Origin: Sphaerosporella brunnea
Taxonomy: Eukaryota; Ascomycota; Pezizomycetes; Pezizales; Pyronemataceae
NCBI GenBank assembly: GCA_008704415.1
Contig: VXIS01000629.1
Span: forward strand, 1 to 10,960
Direction of reading: 5' to 3'
Length of the DNA: 10,960 bases
The notes under the pieces: generated by a model
The model's input: the letters and a program-made list of their open reading frames with translations, nothing else
What the model was told of the DNA's origin: nothing
Database searches by the model: none
Translations under genes and position numbers: made by a program
Part shown: piece by piece, positions 1 through 7,527 of the stretch
Position numbering within the stretch: the first letter of the stretch is position 1
Layout: each line of letters starts with the position of its first letter

Positions 1-723
1 GGATCTCCACATAGTACGCCGCGGGGCGATACGCAAAGCTGCGCGACTGTAGCTCTGCCAGTTTTGTCGGGATGACGCCGTCTTTGAAGTTGCGCAGTCG
101 AGTCAATGCCGCGGCCCCGCCGCGAATCATCACCGGGCCGGAAGGATGGCGGAGCCACTGCTCCCACTGTCAGTGCACGTTCGTTGTGCGGTGGTCAAGC
201 TTACCTGATCAGTGTCTGCCAACTTCAACGTAGAATTAGCGACCGCGATCCACGACGGCCGGTTGTTCACCCAGTTTGTGAACGCGACTGCGGGAGCCAT
301 CGGGTGCGGGTTCGGCGGCGGAGTCCAGCCAGTCGCCGGGACGGGCAGATGGTACAGCTTTTGCACCTCGTTCGTGTTGTTGCGCATCCAAGTGTCGGCG
401 TTCCAGGCGGTGCCAGTGAAGCCTTTCGGTCGGTTGGAGTACGACACAACAGGCAGAAATATCACCATCGTGTCCTTCTTCGCTTCGTCGCGCCACGCGA
501 ATATCACCAACGCGTAATGCCAGCCCTTCCCTGGCGTGGTGAGCAGCGGGGTGCAAGAACAGCTCATCTGCGATGGATGCCCCGTGGGACAGTAAGTTGA
601 TCGCGGTCCGTGCGGGAAGTTGATGGTGTCCATCGCAATGGACGACATTACCAGCTCTCCTTCCTGCGGTATCTGCTGCGCTGTGCTCTGTGGATCCCAG
701 CGAACAGAATATGTGTGGACCAT
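1..723 (-). CDS. Unrecognised fungal protein, 5' part, one intron, cut by the left window edge
   Basis: I do not recognise the family. Exon 1 is 723-205 (173 codons), the intron is 204-158 (47 nt, donor GTAAGC, branch-like CTGAC, acceptor CAG, phase 0), and exon 2 runs from 157 off the window edge, adding at least 52 codons. Without splicing the frame stops at 130; with splicing it stays open to base 1, which supports the intron. The start is the ATG at 723 (G at -3 and +4); two codons upstream there is only a TTG. The protein begins MVHTYSVRWDPQ. It is rich in Trp and Pro (Pro-rich stretch around residues 127-143) and has a hydrophobic beta-like segment around residues 69-76 and 86-94. No signal peptide or clear membrane helix is seen. 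Seen: frame, intron, TATA box upstream. Inferred: a real expressed gene. Function unknown; the C-terminus lies outside the window. Confidence 0.72.
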
Positions 724-796
724 TGCCAAGGTGTTCTCGGGTTGTGGGTCGTCGTGTTTTGGATCGTGTTGCGGGGTGTTAATGGGAGTGAAGTAG

Positions 797-803
797 TTTT
801 ATA
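797..803 (-). promoter_or_regulatory. TATA box of the minus-strand gene starting at 723
   Basis: Read on the minus strand this is TATAAAA, 74 nt upstream of the ATG at 723. The intervening leader is A/C-rich and free of ATG, a usual layout for a fungal core promoter. Confidence 0.55.
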
Positions 804-1167
804 GCTTGTCGCTTGTTAGGCTTGAGAATCAGGGGCTAGGGTTTGTGTTTACAACACCCGCCTAGCTGGGTCGATTCAATTTTTCTCTAGGGTATTGAAC
901 CTGTTCGCCGCGTTTGATCACTTGGTGTAGGCTGGAGACAAATGGAGGATGAGCGACTATCTACATGCACCGTATAGATGCCCGCTTGGAATCATGTTCC
1001 ACTGTTGGAACCTGATCCACGCCCCCTCGCGCGGTGCCGCCTCAACTCAAGCCCCCCGTGCCGGGTCGACCGGCTTTAGCATTTGCAGTAGTATTACCTT
1101 CCCCCTCACTAGCAACCACTTTGGTCATCACCGCGATCATCTGCTAGCGGCTACGTCTCCGCAGACC
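804..1167. other. Intergenic stretch between the 5' gene and the transporter relic
   Basis: No convincing gene. An open frame from ATG 949 runs through here, but its only recognisable residues are the last ones before the transporter relic (TWKFNITM, from 1165). The piece around 975-1000 (PLGIMF) could be a trace of an upstream transporter helix, but that is a guess. The minus-strand side should hold the upstream promoter of the gene starting at 723. Confidence 0.4.
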
Positions 1168-1660
1168 TGGAAGTTCAACATCACAATGGTTGAGCGTGGT
1201 GGCCGCCTCAGCTCTGGCCGCGACGGTCTTCATCTCGTTCTACTGCTGGGATGCCTACTACTCCTGGTACGCGCAGGTCGTACACAACCAGAGCATCGAA
1301 AAGGCCGGTTACATCTACAACATCTACTGCTTCGGATCCTGCTTGTTCGCCGTCATTGTCGGTGTCGTCATCAAGTACACCCGGCAGTTCAAGTACATCA
1401 CTCTGTGCTTCGGACTCCCACCTCTGCACACGCATCTAGCTTCCTGCGCTTTGCATCGGCGTCTGCAAGTTCAACACAGAGGGGTAACCGTGCACTACTC
1501 TTACCGTGCCGTTGACGTGTTGCACGCAACGCGCGAGGATCGGCCTTGGGGGTGGAGGATAACGAACATCGGGTGCAATCGCATTTGTTGGAGGTTGTAC
1601 AAGCCCCGAGCCACCGTGTTGGCGGTCAGCGGAATGAACGGTGGGACTCGAAAGCGAACC
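1168..1660 (+). pseudogene. Relic of an MFS siderophore-iron transporter (SIT/ARN/Mir type), frameshifted
   Basis: Intact members are plasma-membrane or vesicular MFS proteins, about 550-620 residues with 14 helices, that import ferric siderophores by proton symport. Here a middle piece is recognisable. WKFNITM at 1168-1188 is followed by a +1 shift near 1189-1190 into a frame reading about 77 residues (to about 1421) with the family pattern: FISFYCWDAYYSWYAQVV, AGYIYNIYCFGSC, then a helix and IKYTRQFKYI ahead of CFGLP. Beyond 1421 the match jumps frames: CKFNTEG (about 1470, third frame), a Gly-rich piece near 1540-1555, and TVLAVSGMNGG (about 1614-1646). No start, N-terminal half or C-terminus is present, and no GT..AG introns restore the frame. 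Recognised by recalled family pattern, not by a search. The decay past 1421 is less certain than the 1190-1421 core. Confidence 0.75.
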
Positions 1661-3427
1661 GCTGAACAGCCTCAAATGGAGCTTCGGGGGTGCTGCAGCT
1701 CCTGTCATTCGCGGTCAGATTGTATTGTCCTCCAAACTTGTCGTGTAAAGGTGGAACCCTCGGAGCTGGTAGGCCAAGTGCACGAGCACGGCTGCAGGGT
1801 GGAGTGACAGTCATGAGCCCGCCGCCAGGTGCGTTGGCGAGCGGTAGTACGCGCTGTTTGGATAGTGGGTTGGATAGTCCGTAGTATTTCCGACTGCAAG
1901 GGGCCCTGAATTTCTATGTATGCCTTGTGGAACCAACCAATACCTTCAAGACCAAAAACTAGCTCGGCTGGTTCACACTGTGGTTGGTCTTAGACAGTGC
2001 ACTCAACCAGATACTGGGGCTTGCATCATCTTTTTTTAAGTTGTGAGCCCAGTACTTGACCAACGAAAAACCTCTGTTGTCGTTAAATCAACACTGAAGG
2101 TCGTGAGTCCCCTTGTTGTTCTGGATAAAAGTGATCGGGTGCAGGCTGCGGAAGGGAGGACCAGTGGATGCGCATGTCTTTGTAGAGTATGCGTTCCCTG
2201 CGTTACCGCCAATGGATCAAGGCGCCAATTTTTGAGCTTTCACACAGGCAAGTATATTGAACGGTATGTTTACGGAAACGCAGAAGTGGATCGATAATGG
2301 TGAAGGCATTGTGGGAGGAGGATGGTAGGAATGGAAAGAAGAGTGTGGAACTGATCGCAATTGATAAGCTAAGATAGGACCTTATTTTTGAGGAGATTGT
2401 TGTGTTTATTGTTGAGGAACGGAGAGCAGCTCCCTGCGCGCCAAGCCTAGTATGTCACTATGTACATGATTCTAGTGACTCATGGTGATTACGTTCGATG
2501 ACGCCTACTGTAGTGGGCATTTGGGATTGCGCACGCGTAGCCGTGACGTGTTTGTCTACCCTTATTAACCGAGCTTTTAAAAGAAAGTGCTAGAGTGCAA
2601 CACTGAGTTATACCAAGATCCCAGTTCAATAGCCGGATGAACTGCCCCTCGGCCCTGCTTGCAACCGCTGGAAATATTGAATTGTACTGGGACATAGATG
2701 CAGAAGTGCAAAATGAAGTCAGAGCCTGGATAGTTCTTGCCGTTCGCAGTTTGCATGGTGAGCCGTGCTTCGCTTCCGCAAAACGTAGGTGATCGATGGC
2801 GTCCCATTTCGTTAGGCCCACGCCTCCCAGCAGCTCGACATCGCAAGATCGCAACCAAGTAGAAACTGATAGTGATGTTTTCCCATTCAGAGTACGACCC
2901 ATCCAAGGCACATGCCCAACCGCAGGGTTCCAATTACCATGTGGCTCAAGTATCCACTTCTGACCCAAATATCACCTCCGCGTCCCGTGTGTCTAGGTGC
3001 CCCAGCCGGAACATCCTCAAGCGATTCTGGACCCCACACTTAACATCCCAGAGACACTCAATCACCTGCGCCTCCTCGTCTCCCAAGCAAAACAACTGAT
3101 ACATAGCACCTTCAGTGCTCCTAACGGGCGGGGGCTGTCTGCAGGTCGGCCTGGACGGTCTGCCATAGTCCAGCCAAGTCCGCACTCGACAGAGGACTGA
3201 AGCGATCCACTCTGCGATTGATCCAGGAATGGACACCGTAGTCAAAGCTTTCGGAGGACTTGACCATACTGCAGCCCATACTTATGTAATATCTACATGC
3301 AATGAGCCTGAACATGCGAGCGGTACGCGTCACGATGGGGCCAACATGCGGCTGTGGAATCCGACCGGGTAGGGGCGTTTTGATTTGGGGTACATCGGGT
3401 GCCACGAAAGAACCGAGATATATCAAG
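1661..3427. other. Long stretch without a supportable gene
   Basis: Several open frames overlap in different frames and strands (for example minus strand 2489-2968, 2577-2933, 2946-3245 and 3121-3426), but none has a family signature, a convincing start or introns joining them. The minus-strand frames between 3426 and 2489 follow each other and could be a decayed multi-exon gene, but lengths up to 159 codons are expected by chance in a window this size at about 50 percent GC. An imperfect inverted repeat (CTGGTT..AACCAG) lies near 1969-2010. Nothing else stands out. Confidence 0.4.
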
Positions 3428-3551
3428 TCTGAGTGGCTGAACAGTTCATGCTGGTAAGAGATGAAGACCCCACCATGTCGGAGGTGTAAGGTTCGATCCC
3501 CAGTGCCAGCGGGATAGGGGTGGGTTATCAGACATTTGTTTTGGTTTTTTT
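3428..3551 (+). ncRNA. tRNA-like Pol III unit, possible SINE head or decayed tRNA
   Basis: A box A-like TGGCTGAACAG lies at about 3434-3444 and a near-canonical box B, GGTTCGATCCC, at 3490-3500, roughly 45 nt apart. A run of seven T at 3545-3551 could end Pol III transcription. The ends GCTGGTA (3450-3456) and TGCCAGC (3504-3510) can form a 7-bp acceptor-like stem (one G-T pair), but that leaves only 61 nt, with no D-arm and a poor T-stem, so it is not a normal tRNA. Best reading: a tRNA-derived repeat (SINE) or a degenerate tRNA. Only one copy is visible here, so repeat status is not shown. Confidence 0.35.
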
Positions 3552-3876
3552 ATTGTCACTCGGACCGATTTGTGTTGCCAAACATGTTGATCTCTTCGAG
3601 CATGTTGGGGGACGTCATCCCCATCATTTCTACGCTTCCAGTTCGGTATCTAGCAACCAGAATACGAGATTATTCAGCCATCCTTTCTCCCACTCTACCT
3701 CGAGGTTTTTAGGACCCTACTCTCGCCAGAACAGCGTTTGCCAACCTCCGTTCCCCTCTTACTCATTAAAACCTTTCCCACGCCGCCGCCTCAATCGATA
3801 ACCCGTTCACCGTGATCGTCGCGCCCGCCGTCTCCACACGATTGAAGTGCAAACACCCGGCGTGGCGTGGTTATCT

Positions 3877-3902
3877 GGTTTTGCAGCTGCGTCCGCAAAA
3901 CC
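3877..3902. promoter_or_regulatory. Perfect 8-bp inverted repeat upstream of the gene at 4042
   Basis: GGTTTTGC (3877-3884) and GCAAAACC (3895-3902) form a perfect dyad with a 10-bp spacer centred on CAGCTG-like sequence. It lies about 85 bp upstream of the TATA box, in the right place for a dimeric transcription factor. I cannot name the factor. Confidence 0.35.
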
Positions 3903-3985
3903 GAGTGCCATCAAGAGCAGCGCCAGCCCAGCGTCAATGGCAACGGGACTCACGATGAGCGTGAATGGGGCCGCGCAGTCTGGCA

Positions 3986-3993
3986 TATAAATA
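3986..3993 (+). promoter_or_regulatory. TATA box of the gene at 4042
   Basis: TATAAATA lies 48 nt before the ATG at 4042. The leader between them is A/C-rich and has no upstream ATG. The start codon context is ACCACCATGA. Confidence 0.7.
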
Positions 3994-4041
3994 CAACATC
4001 TAACAGGGTCTCGGCCACAATCGGTCCACTCATCCACCACC

Positions 4042-4719
4042 ATGACGACTACCAAACTTGCGCACAAGCCTTCGCCACCACACACCTCCCACAAACGTTC
4101 GCGTTCCCCATCCCCTGAGAACGACGACCACGACGAGTACAGCCCCACTCCCTGCCCACGGGCCTCCAAAAAGACGAAGACGAACACGGGCGGATCGGGC
4201 ACCGCAGCCGATCCAATTGACCTTACGGGGTACGACGATTCCGATTCTGAGAGCAACGACAAGCCCGCCCCGGCTCTTCCGTCACCAGCGACTGCCGCCA
4301 ATCCGGTGGACACGATCACCGGTGCTCCCCTAGCGACTCCTAGCGAGGAGGAGCTGTGGCTCCGTCGGAACTTCCCTCGTCGCCGCCCCAACACCATGTC
4401 AGGCGTGATGTGCACGACGTTTTGGCCGGCAATCCCACCGGTCGACAAGTTCGGCCGCATCCGGGTGGGCCGAAGCTGTTATTACGACGACGCGGACAAT
4501 TGTAAGTGGTGGCTGTTCTCGAGTGGGCAAGCCTGTTGCAAGATACTAACGTTGATAGTTGTCCGTGACCTGGACGACCTTGCAAAACCTGTACCTGGGG
4601 CACCTGGGAGGGCTGACTTTGGACGTGCCTCGCTGCGGACTAGGCTCAACGAGGCCAGTATCTACCGGCCGATTGTCCGCGTGCTGGAGGAGAGGAAGTT
4701 GGGATTTTTTAGGGGATGA
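4042..4719 (+). CDS. Small disordered protein with a SUMO-interacting motif, two exons, probably nuclear
   Basis: Exon 1 is 4042-4501 and exon 2 is 4559-4719, giving 206 residues. The intron 4502-4558 (57 nt, phase 1) has textbook signals: donor GTAAGT, branch TACTAAC, acceptor TAG. Its length is a multiple of three and holds no in-frame stop, so the unspliced frame is also open (225 residues with a Trp/Cys-rich insert); splicing gives DADN-F-VRDLDDL. Residues 1-100 are Ser/Pro/Lys/Asp-rich and look disordered, with basic clusters HKRSRS (about 17-22) and KKTK (43-46) that could be nuclear signals. PIDLT (58-62) followed by DDSDSE is a classical SUMO-interacting motif with an acidic, CK2-like tail. 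Residues 105-206 look more ordered (WLRRNFPRRRP, GRIRVGRSCYYDD, then an Arg-rich C-terminus) but match no family I know. The TATA box, start context and intron make it a confident gene; SUMO binding and nuclear location are inferred. Confidence 0.82.
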   Translation: MTTTKLAHKPSPPHTSHKRSRSPSPENDDHDEYSPTPCPRASKKTKTNTGGSGTAADPIDLTGYDDSDSESNDKPAPALPSPATAANPVDTITGAPLATPSEEELWLRRNFPRRRPNTMSGVMCTTFWPAIPPVDKFGRIRVGRSCYYDDADNCKWWLFSSGQACCKILTLIVVRDLDDLAKPVPGAPGRADFGRASLRTRLNEASIYRPIVRVLEERKLGFFRG

Positions 4720-4734
4720 AGGGGATCGGACATA

Positions 4735-4762
4735 CTTTCTTTTTTTTGGTTTTTTGTTTTTT
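4735..4762 (+). terminator. T-rich 3' flank of the gene ending at 4719
   Basis: Three T runs (T9, T6, T6 separated by G or GG) begin about 16 nt after the stop codon. This could be part of the 3' UTR and polyadenylation region. No AATAAA-type signal is seen nearby, so the assignment is tentative. Confidence 0.25.
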
Positions 4763-4851
4763 GCGGCTTCCTGTGTCTTCGGCGTTTATTCCACTATCAG
4801 AGTACTCGATCGGGCCCGCGTATAGAATTAGCTGGATATTCACCCCAACAG

Positions 4852-5324
4852 TCAACGGAAAGGGTAGCGAGCGTGACACATAGGCGAAAGTCTAGTCGTA
4901 GGAGGTGACAGGCAAGACTGAAGGAATGTGCAAATCATGGCGGGGCCATTCGTGGGCAGTTGTATCACTTTTCCGCTTAGTTTCGATAGCAGGTAACATT
5001 CAATTTCAAGCCTAAATTTGATTTCTTTGGCCGTTGCACGAGCGCTGGGTTTTCCTGAATGATAAATTGTTGGAGTATAGCGCCTGGGCTGAACTCGTCC
5101 ATTGACCGCTAGAAGACATTAGCTTCGAGAAAACCATCAGGTCCAGAGCACATACCCCAGGATCCGCCTTCATGACGGAGAAACGTCTGCACAAATTGAC
5201 GTCTATCTGGGTCGCGGACTTGCAATCGGCAACGTACGGGGGTTTCTGGCAGAGGGAATAGGGACTCTTCGAACAGGGCATTCTCCTCGCCCGGGATTTT
5301 CAGAACTCGACCGCTAGAGGGCAC
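4852..5324 (-). CDS. Candidate two-exon gene fragment, minus strand, 5' end unresolved
   Basis: No family recognised. A minus-strand frame from about 5324 reads to 5156, then meets a well-formed 47-nt intron at 5155-5109 (donor GTATGT, branch-like GCTAAT, acceptor TCTAG, phase 1). Splicing continues into an 84-codon frame ending with TGA at 4852-4854, giving about 141 residues in total. The upstream part includes FEESLFPLPETPVRCRLQV; the downstream part includes KEIKFRLEIECYLLSKLSG. There is no ATG at the 5' end of the frame, so an earlier exon is needed. A GTAAGT donor at 5340-5345 (minus) and an open frame 5741-5427 lie upstream, but I found no splice that joins them cleanly. All three frames are open around 5160-5320, which weakens the case. 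It would converge with the gene ending at 4719. Confidence 0.3.
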
Positions 5325-6455
5325 AGGTAGAAGGCCTACTTACCACACTCAGAAGCCGGGGGCCTGAAGGGATGGAGCTGCTAGAAACTGCAGGCTTATC
5401 GTGCAGTCTTGGAAACCATTGAGACCTTACGCACCGCTTTCAAGGGCTGCAGTACGCACGGCGCCGTCTGGTGTTCTCCTGGACCGACGCCAATGTAGGA
5501 TTTTGAGTGCTCCTGTCATTCCGTGCGTCAGTGGCTGCTCGGTGACATGGCTAAGAATGGATCCGCAGCGATTAGGACGACACGTTGCTGACTGGCAATA
5601 GTCCGACGCAGGCAATGGTTTGGTGGAGGTGATGTGTGTGCAGTTGCCGGGATGTTGATGGCACCCTGCTGGTGATTCAGGTCGGGGGCTCGGGCTGCCG
5701 CTGTAGGAAGAAACGGGTGATACATGTGTTGTGGCATCCATCCAAAAGCGTGGGTAATTTACAGTATAAGTTCACGCGACATGCAGACCACAGAGAAACA
5801 TAAGATCAATGAGTATACGCAAGGTTCGCCGTGGATACAACCCTGAACAGTACATTGTGACTGCATTCCTTGCTGCTCGTGGGTATATGCATTGCTGATT
5901 TGATTGTGCCAGCTGGTGTGGTAGGCTACATAAATCCTCGGCGTCGGCTGCCACCGTGGGATTTCCCTGCACATTTTCTGTAAGATTATTACACATAGTA
6001 TGATGTGCCCGACGTATCTCCTTACTCAAGATATGACACTACGTCACAGTAACGATAATATGATGTCAGTATGTTATGACGTTCTTTAACTTTCCTTACT
6101 ACGTCATTCGGGATCTTCTAACCTTCACAAGGCAGACTGTGTAGGTCTCCATTGTGTTTCTCTTGTTCGATACAGCCTTTCGAGCAGCCTCGTGGTATTG
6201 ATTATCATCATTAAATGCTGAGTTGATCGTAGACCTGTTTTCGAGTATCCTATTGGTATTCATCAAGTCCGTTACACAAAAGGTTCTGGGTTTAGTTGCA
6301 TCTATGAAATACGGGATCTTATAGGCTCACTAAAATATTACATCTGCTAAACACCGCCTAGCTCTGGCGTTCTCATTCCAGATTGCGATGTTGGTTGGTG
6401 CGTAGTCGTAAGGAGTGCCTGGGAGGATCGTTGGCTACGGAATGTGGAATGTTCA
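5325..6455. other. Stretch without a supportable gene; A/T-rich to the right
   Basis: Open frames on the minus strand (5741-5427 starting MDATTHV, and an overlapping one starting MPQHMYH at 5737) could hold an upstream exon of the candidate at 4852-5324, but no join was found. From about 5990 to 6360 the sequence is A/T-rich and stop-rich in all frames, and carries the ACGTCA cluster listed separately. Nothing else is recognised. Confidence 0.4.
6041..6106. promoter_or_regulatory. Cluster of three CRE-like TGACGT/ACGTCA sites
   Basis: ACGTCA at 6041-6046, TGACGT at 6077-6082 and ACGTCA at 6101-6106 fall within 66 bp. These are the core of sites bound by CREB/ATF-type bZIP factors. No gene start is visible close by, so this may be remnant or chance. 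Confidence 0.2.
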
Positions 6456-6725
6456 CTGCAATGTGGCCATGATGTGAAGAGGAAAGGAAGCTGGACAGAA
6501 AGAAGCGAGGAAAGGCGAGTCTTTTAAAGCTATAGACGGAGTTGCTGTCAATAGCTGTTGCTGAAGTATGTAGAAGTGTTGATTGCGAGGTTCGGAGCCT
6601 GGCGCTTGGTTCTGCCCTTTATAGGCAGAACGAAGCGCTAGCTAGCTTACATCCAACCCTAGGGTATCTCTAAAGATACTCGAGTTCTATCTTGTTACAC
6701 ACGTTCATACTCGGATCCCCATAGA
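6456..6725 (-). repeat. Left copy of a duplicated promoter/5'-leader module, leading into a dead reading frame
   Basis: This segment aligns with 8085-8340 by eye at roughly 75 percent identity, same orientation, apart from an extra stretch of about 20 bp near 6580-6600. The two share GCTGTTGCTGAAG, a GCGCTTGGTTCTGCC hairpin, a second TATCTCTA(A/C)AGATA hairpin, TTGTTA and GTTCATAC. Hairpin 1 is 6602-6616 with 6624-6638 (14 of 15 pairs); its loop carries TATAAAG on the minus strand. Hairpin 2 is 6664-6669 with 6674-6679. The position matching the start codon of the right-hand gene is an ATG at 6470-6468 (MATLQ against MTAFI), but the frame stops after five codons, so the downstream gene is lost or replaced. 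Identity is an eye estimate. Confidence 0.7.
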
Positions 6726-7108
6726 GTAATAAAGATCCACTGCACTGGTGGAAGCTCAATGAGCACCGGTTTCCTACATTGGCGAGAATGGCAAGGGACT
6801 ACCTCGCAGTTTGGGCTTCCTGCCTCCCGTGCGGGTGACTCTTATCAGTGTAATTCTGCAAAGCTCAAGGCTGCCATTTTGTCAGATCTGCTAAGGTTTT
6901 TAGGGCGGGTGATATTATCGCAAAGAAACGCAACTGGCTTCTGGAGGAGTCGAGCTGCGCTGTGTTGTTGAACAAGCGTTGGCTCAAGAAAACGGAAGTA
7001 AACAGCTGGGAACAATGGGAGTATGAAGATCCGGAGGTTCTACCACAGGTGGGGGTCGGGGGGGCAAACACTCGGAGTCACCATGATGTGCCGGAGGGTG
7101 TAGATTGA
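6725..7108 (+). pseudogene. 5'-truncated hAT transposase, C-terminal dimerisation domain with one intron
   Basis: hAT transposases (Ac/Hobo/Tam3) are cut-and-paste enzymes of 600-800 residues; their C-terminal domain mediates dimerisation. Here only that end remains. From 6734 the frame reads DPLHWWKLNEHRFPTLARMA then RDYLAVWASCLP, the conserved WW..(H/N)E..FP.LA.MARDYLA signature. A 57-nt intron, 6829-6885 (donor GTGCGG, acceptor TTGTCAG, phase 2), removes two in-frame stops and restores PSAKVFRAGDIIAKKRNWL, the P-S-x-x-VF-x-x-GDII-x-KRN motif. Exon 2 ends WLKKTEVNSWEQWEYEDPE and stops at 7106-7108. The frame is closed by TAG at 6722-6724 and nothing upstream belongs to hAT, so the catalytic part is missing. 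The first ATG is at 6788. The break falls at the edge of the duplicated module. Not autonomous; a short domain-only protein is possible but unproven. Confidence 0.82.
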
Positions 7109-7527
7109 GACCCCGAGGCAGCGCTCAACTCTCTCTGTCAGACGTATTGGACCGATCTACCATGGGATAACTATATTGTAGAAAATTTACATGGCCATGA
7201 GCTGCCGCCTGCCCGCGTGCTCCCGCCTCAAAATATGATTTCTCTCCACCATCTCGATCTTTGGCTCCAGCCAGTAAAAGTGACGATCCGGCTCGAGTCA
7301 CCCCTTGCGCCCGTGTCGAGCCGGCTCGTTTGCATCACCAACTCCATTGATTATCGTCAATATCTGCACCAACGGAGCCCGCCGAACTGCTGGTTCCAGG
7401 CCGCCTGCACTATATATATTTGCACAAAAGCAGCGAAAGGTATACCGACGCGATGTATGTATTAAGTAGCCAGAATGAACGCCGCTAGAAACCTCCACAA
7501 GACAAGACGAAACACGATCAGAGTGCC
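7109..7527. other. Non-coding stretch with one hairpin
   Basis: No gene is supported. The open frame at 7217-7465 has no family signature. The stretch includes the inverted repeat at 7288-7324 and an A/T-rich TATATATA near 7411-7420. It also holds the 3' flank of the minus-strand gene that ends at 7528. Confidence 0.4.
7288..7324. repeat. Perfect 9-bp inverted repeat
   Basis: CCGGCTCGA (7288-7296) and TCGAGCCGG (7316-7324) pair perfectly over a 19-bp spacer. It lies between the hAT relic and the 3' end of the minus-strand gene. Role unknown; it could be a remnant of a transposon end or chance. Confidence 0.4.

Noticed and set aside
106..600. Plus-strand open frame of 164 codons
   Set aside because: It is antisense to the spliced minus-strand gene at 1-723.
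949..1515. 188-codon plus-strand open frame as a gene
   Set aside because: Only its short stretch at 1165-1188 matches a family, and the match continues in another frame; it is part of the transporter relic.
1969..2010. Imperfect inverted repeat CTGGTT..AACCAG
   Set aside because: Pairing is broken by a bulge and there is no nearby gene end or element to give it meaning.
2489..3426. Chain of minus-strand open frames as a multi-exon gene
   Set aside because: Overlapping frames compete (2489-2968 with 2577-2933), no clean introns join them and no family signature is visible; lengths are within chance for this window.
3450..3510. A complete tRNA gene
   Set aside because: The 7-bp acceptor-like stem is real, but only 61 nt fit, with no D-arm, a poor T-stem and no clear anticodon stem.
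3520..3801. Plus-strand frame with a signal-peptide-like start
   Set aside because: It starts with GTG, not ATG, overlaps the Pol III-like unit and has no domain.
3807..4460. 217-codon minus-strand open frame
   Set aside because: It is antisense to the well-supported gene at 4042 and has no introns, promoter or family match.
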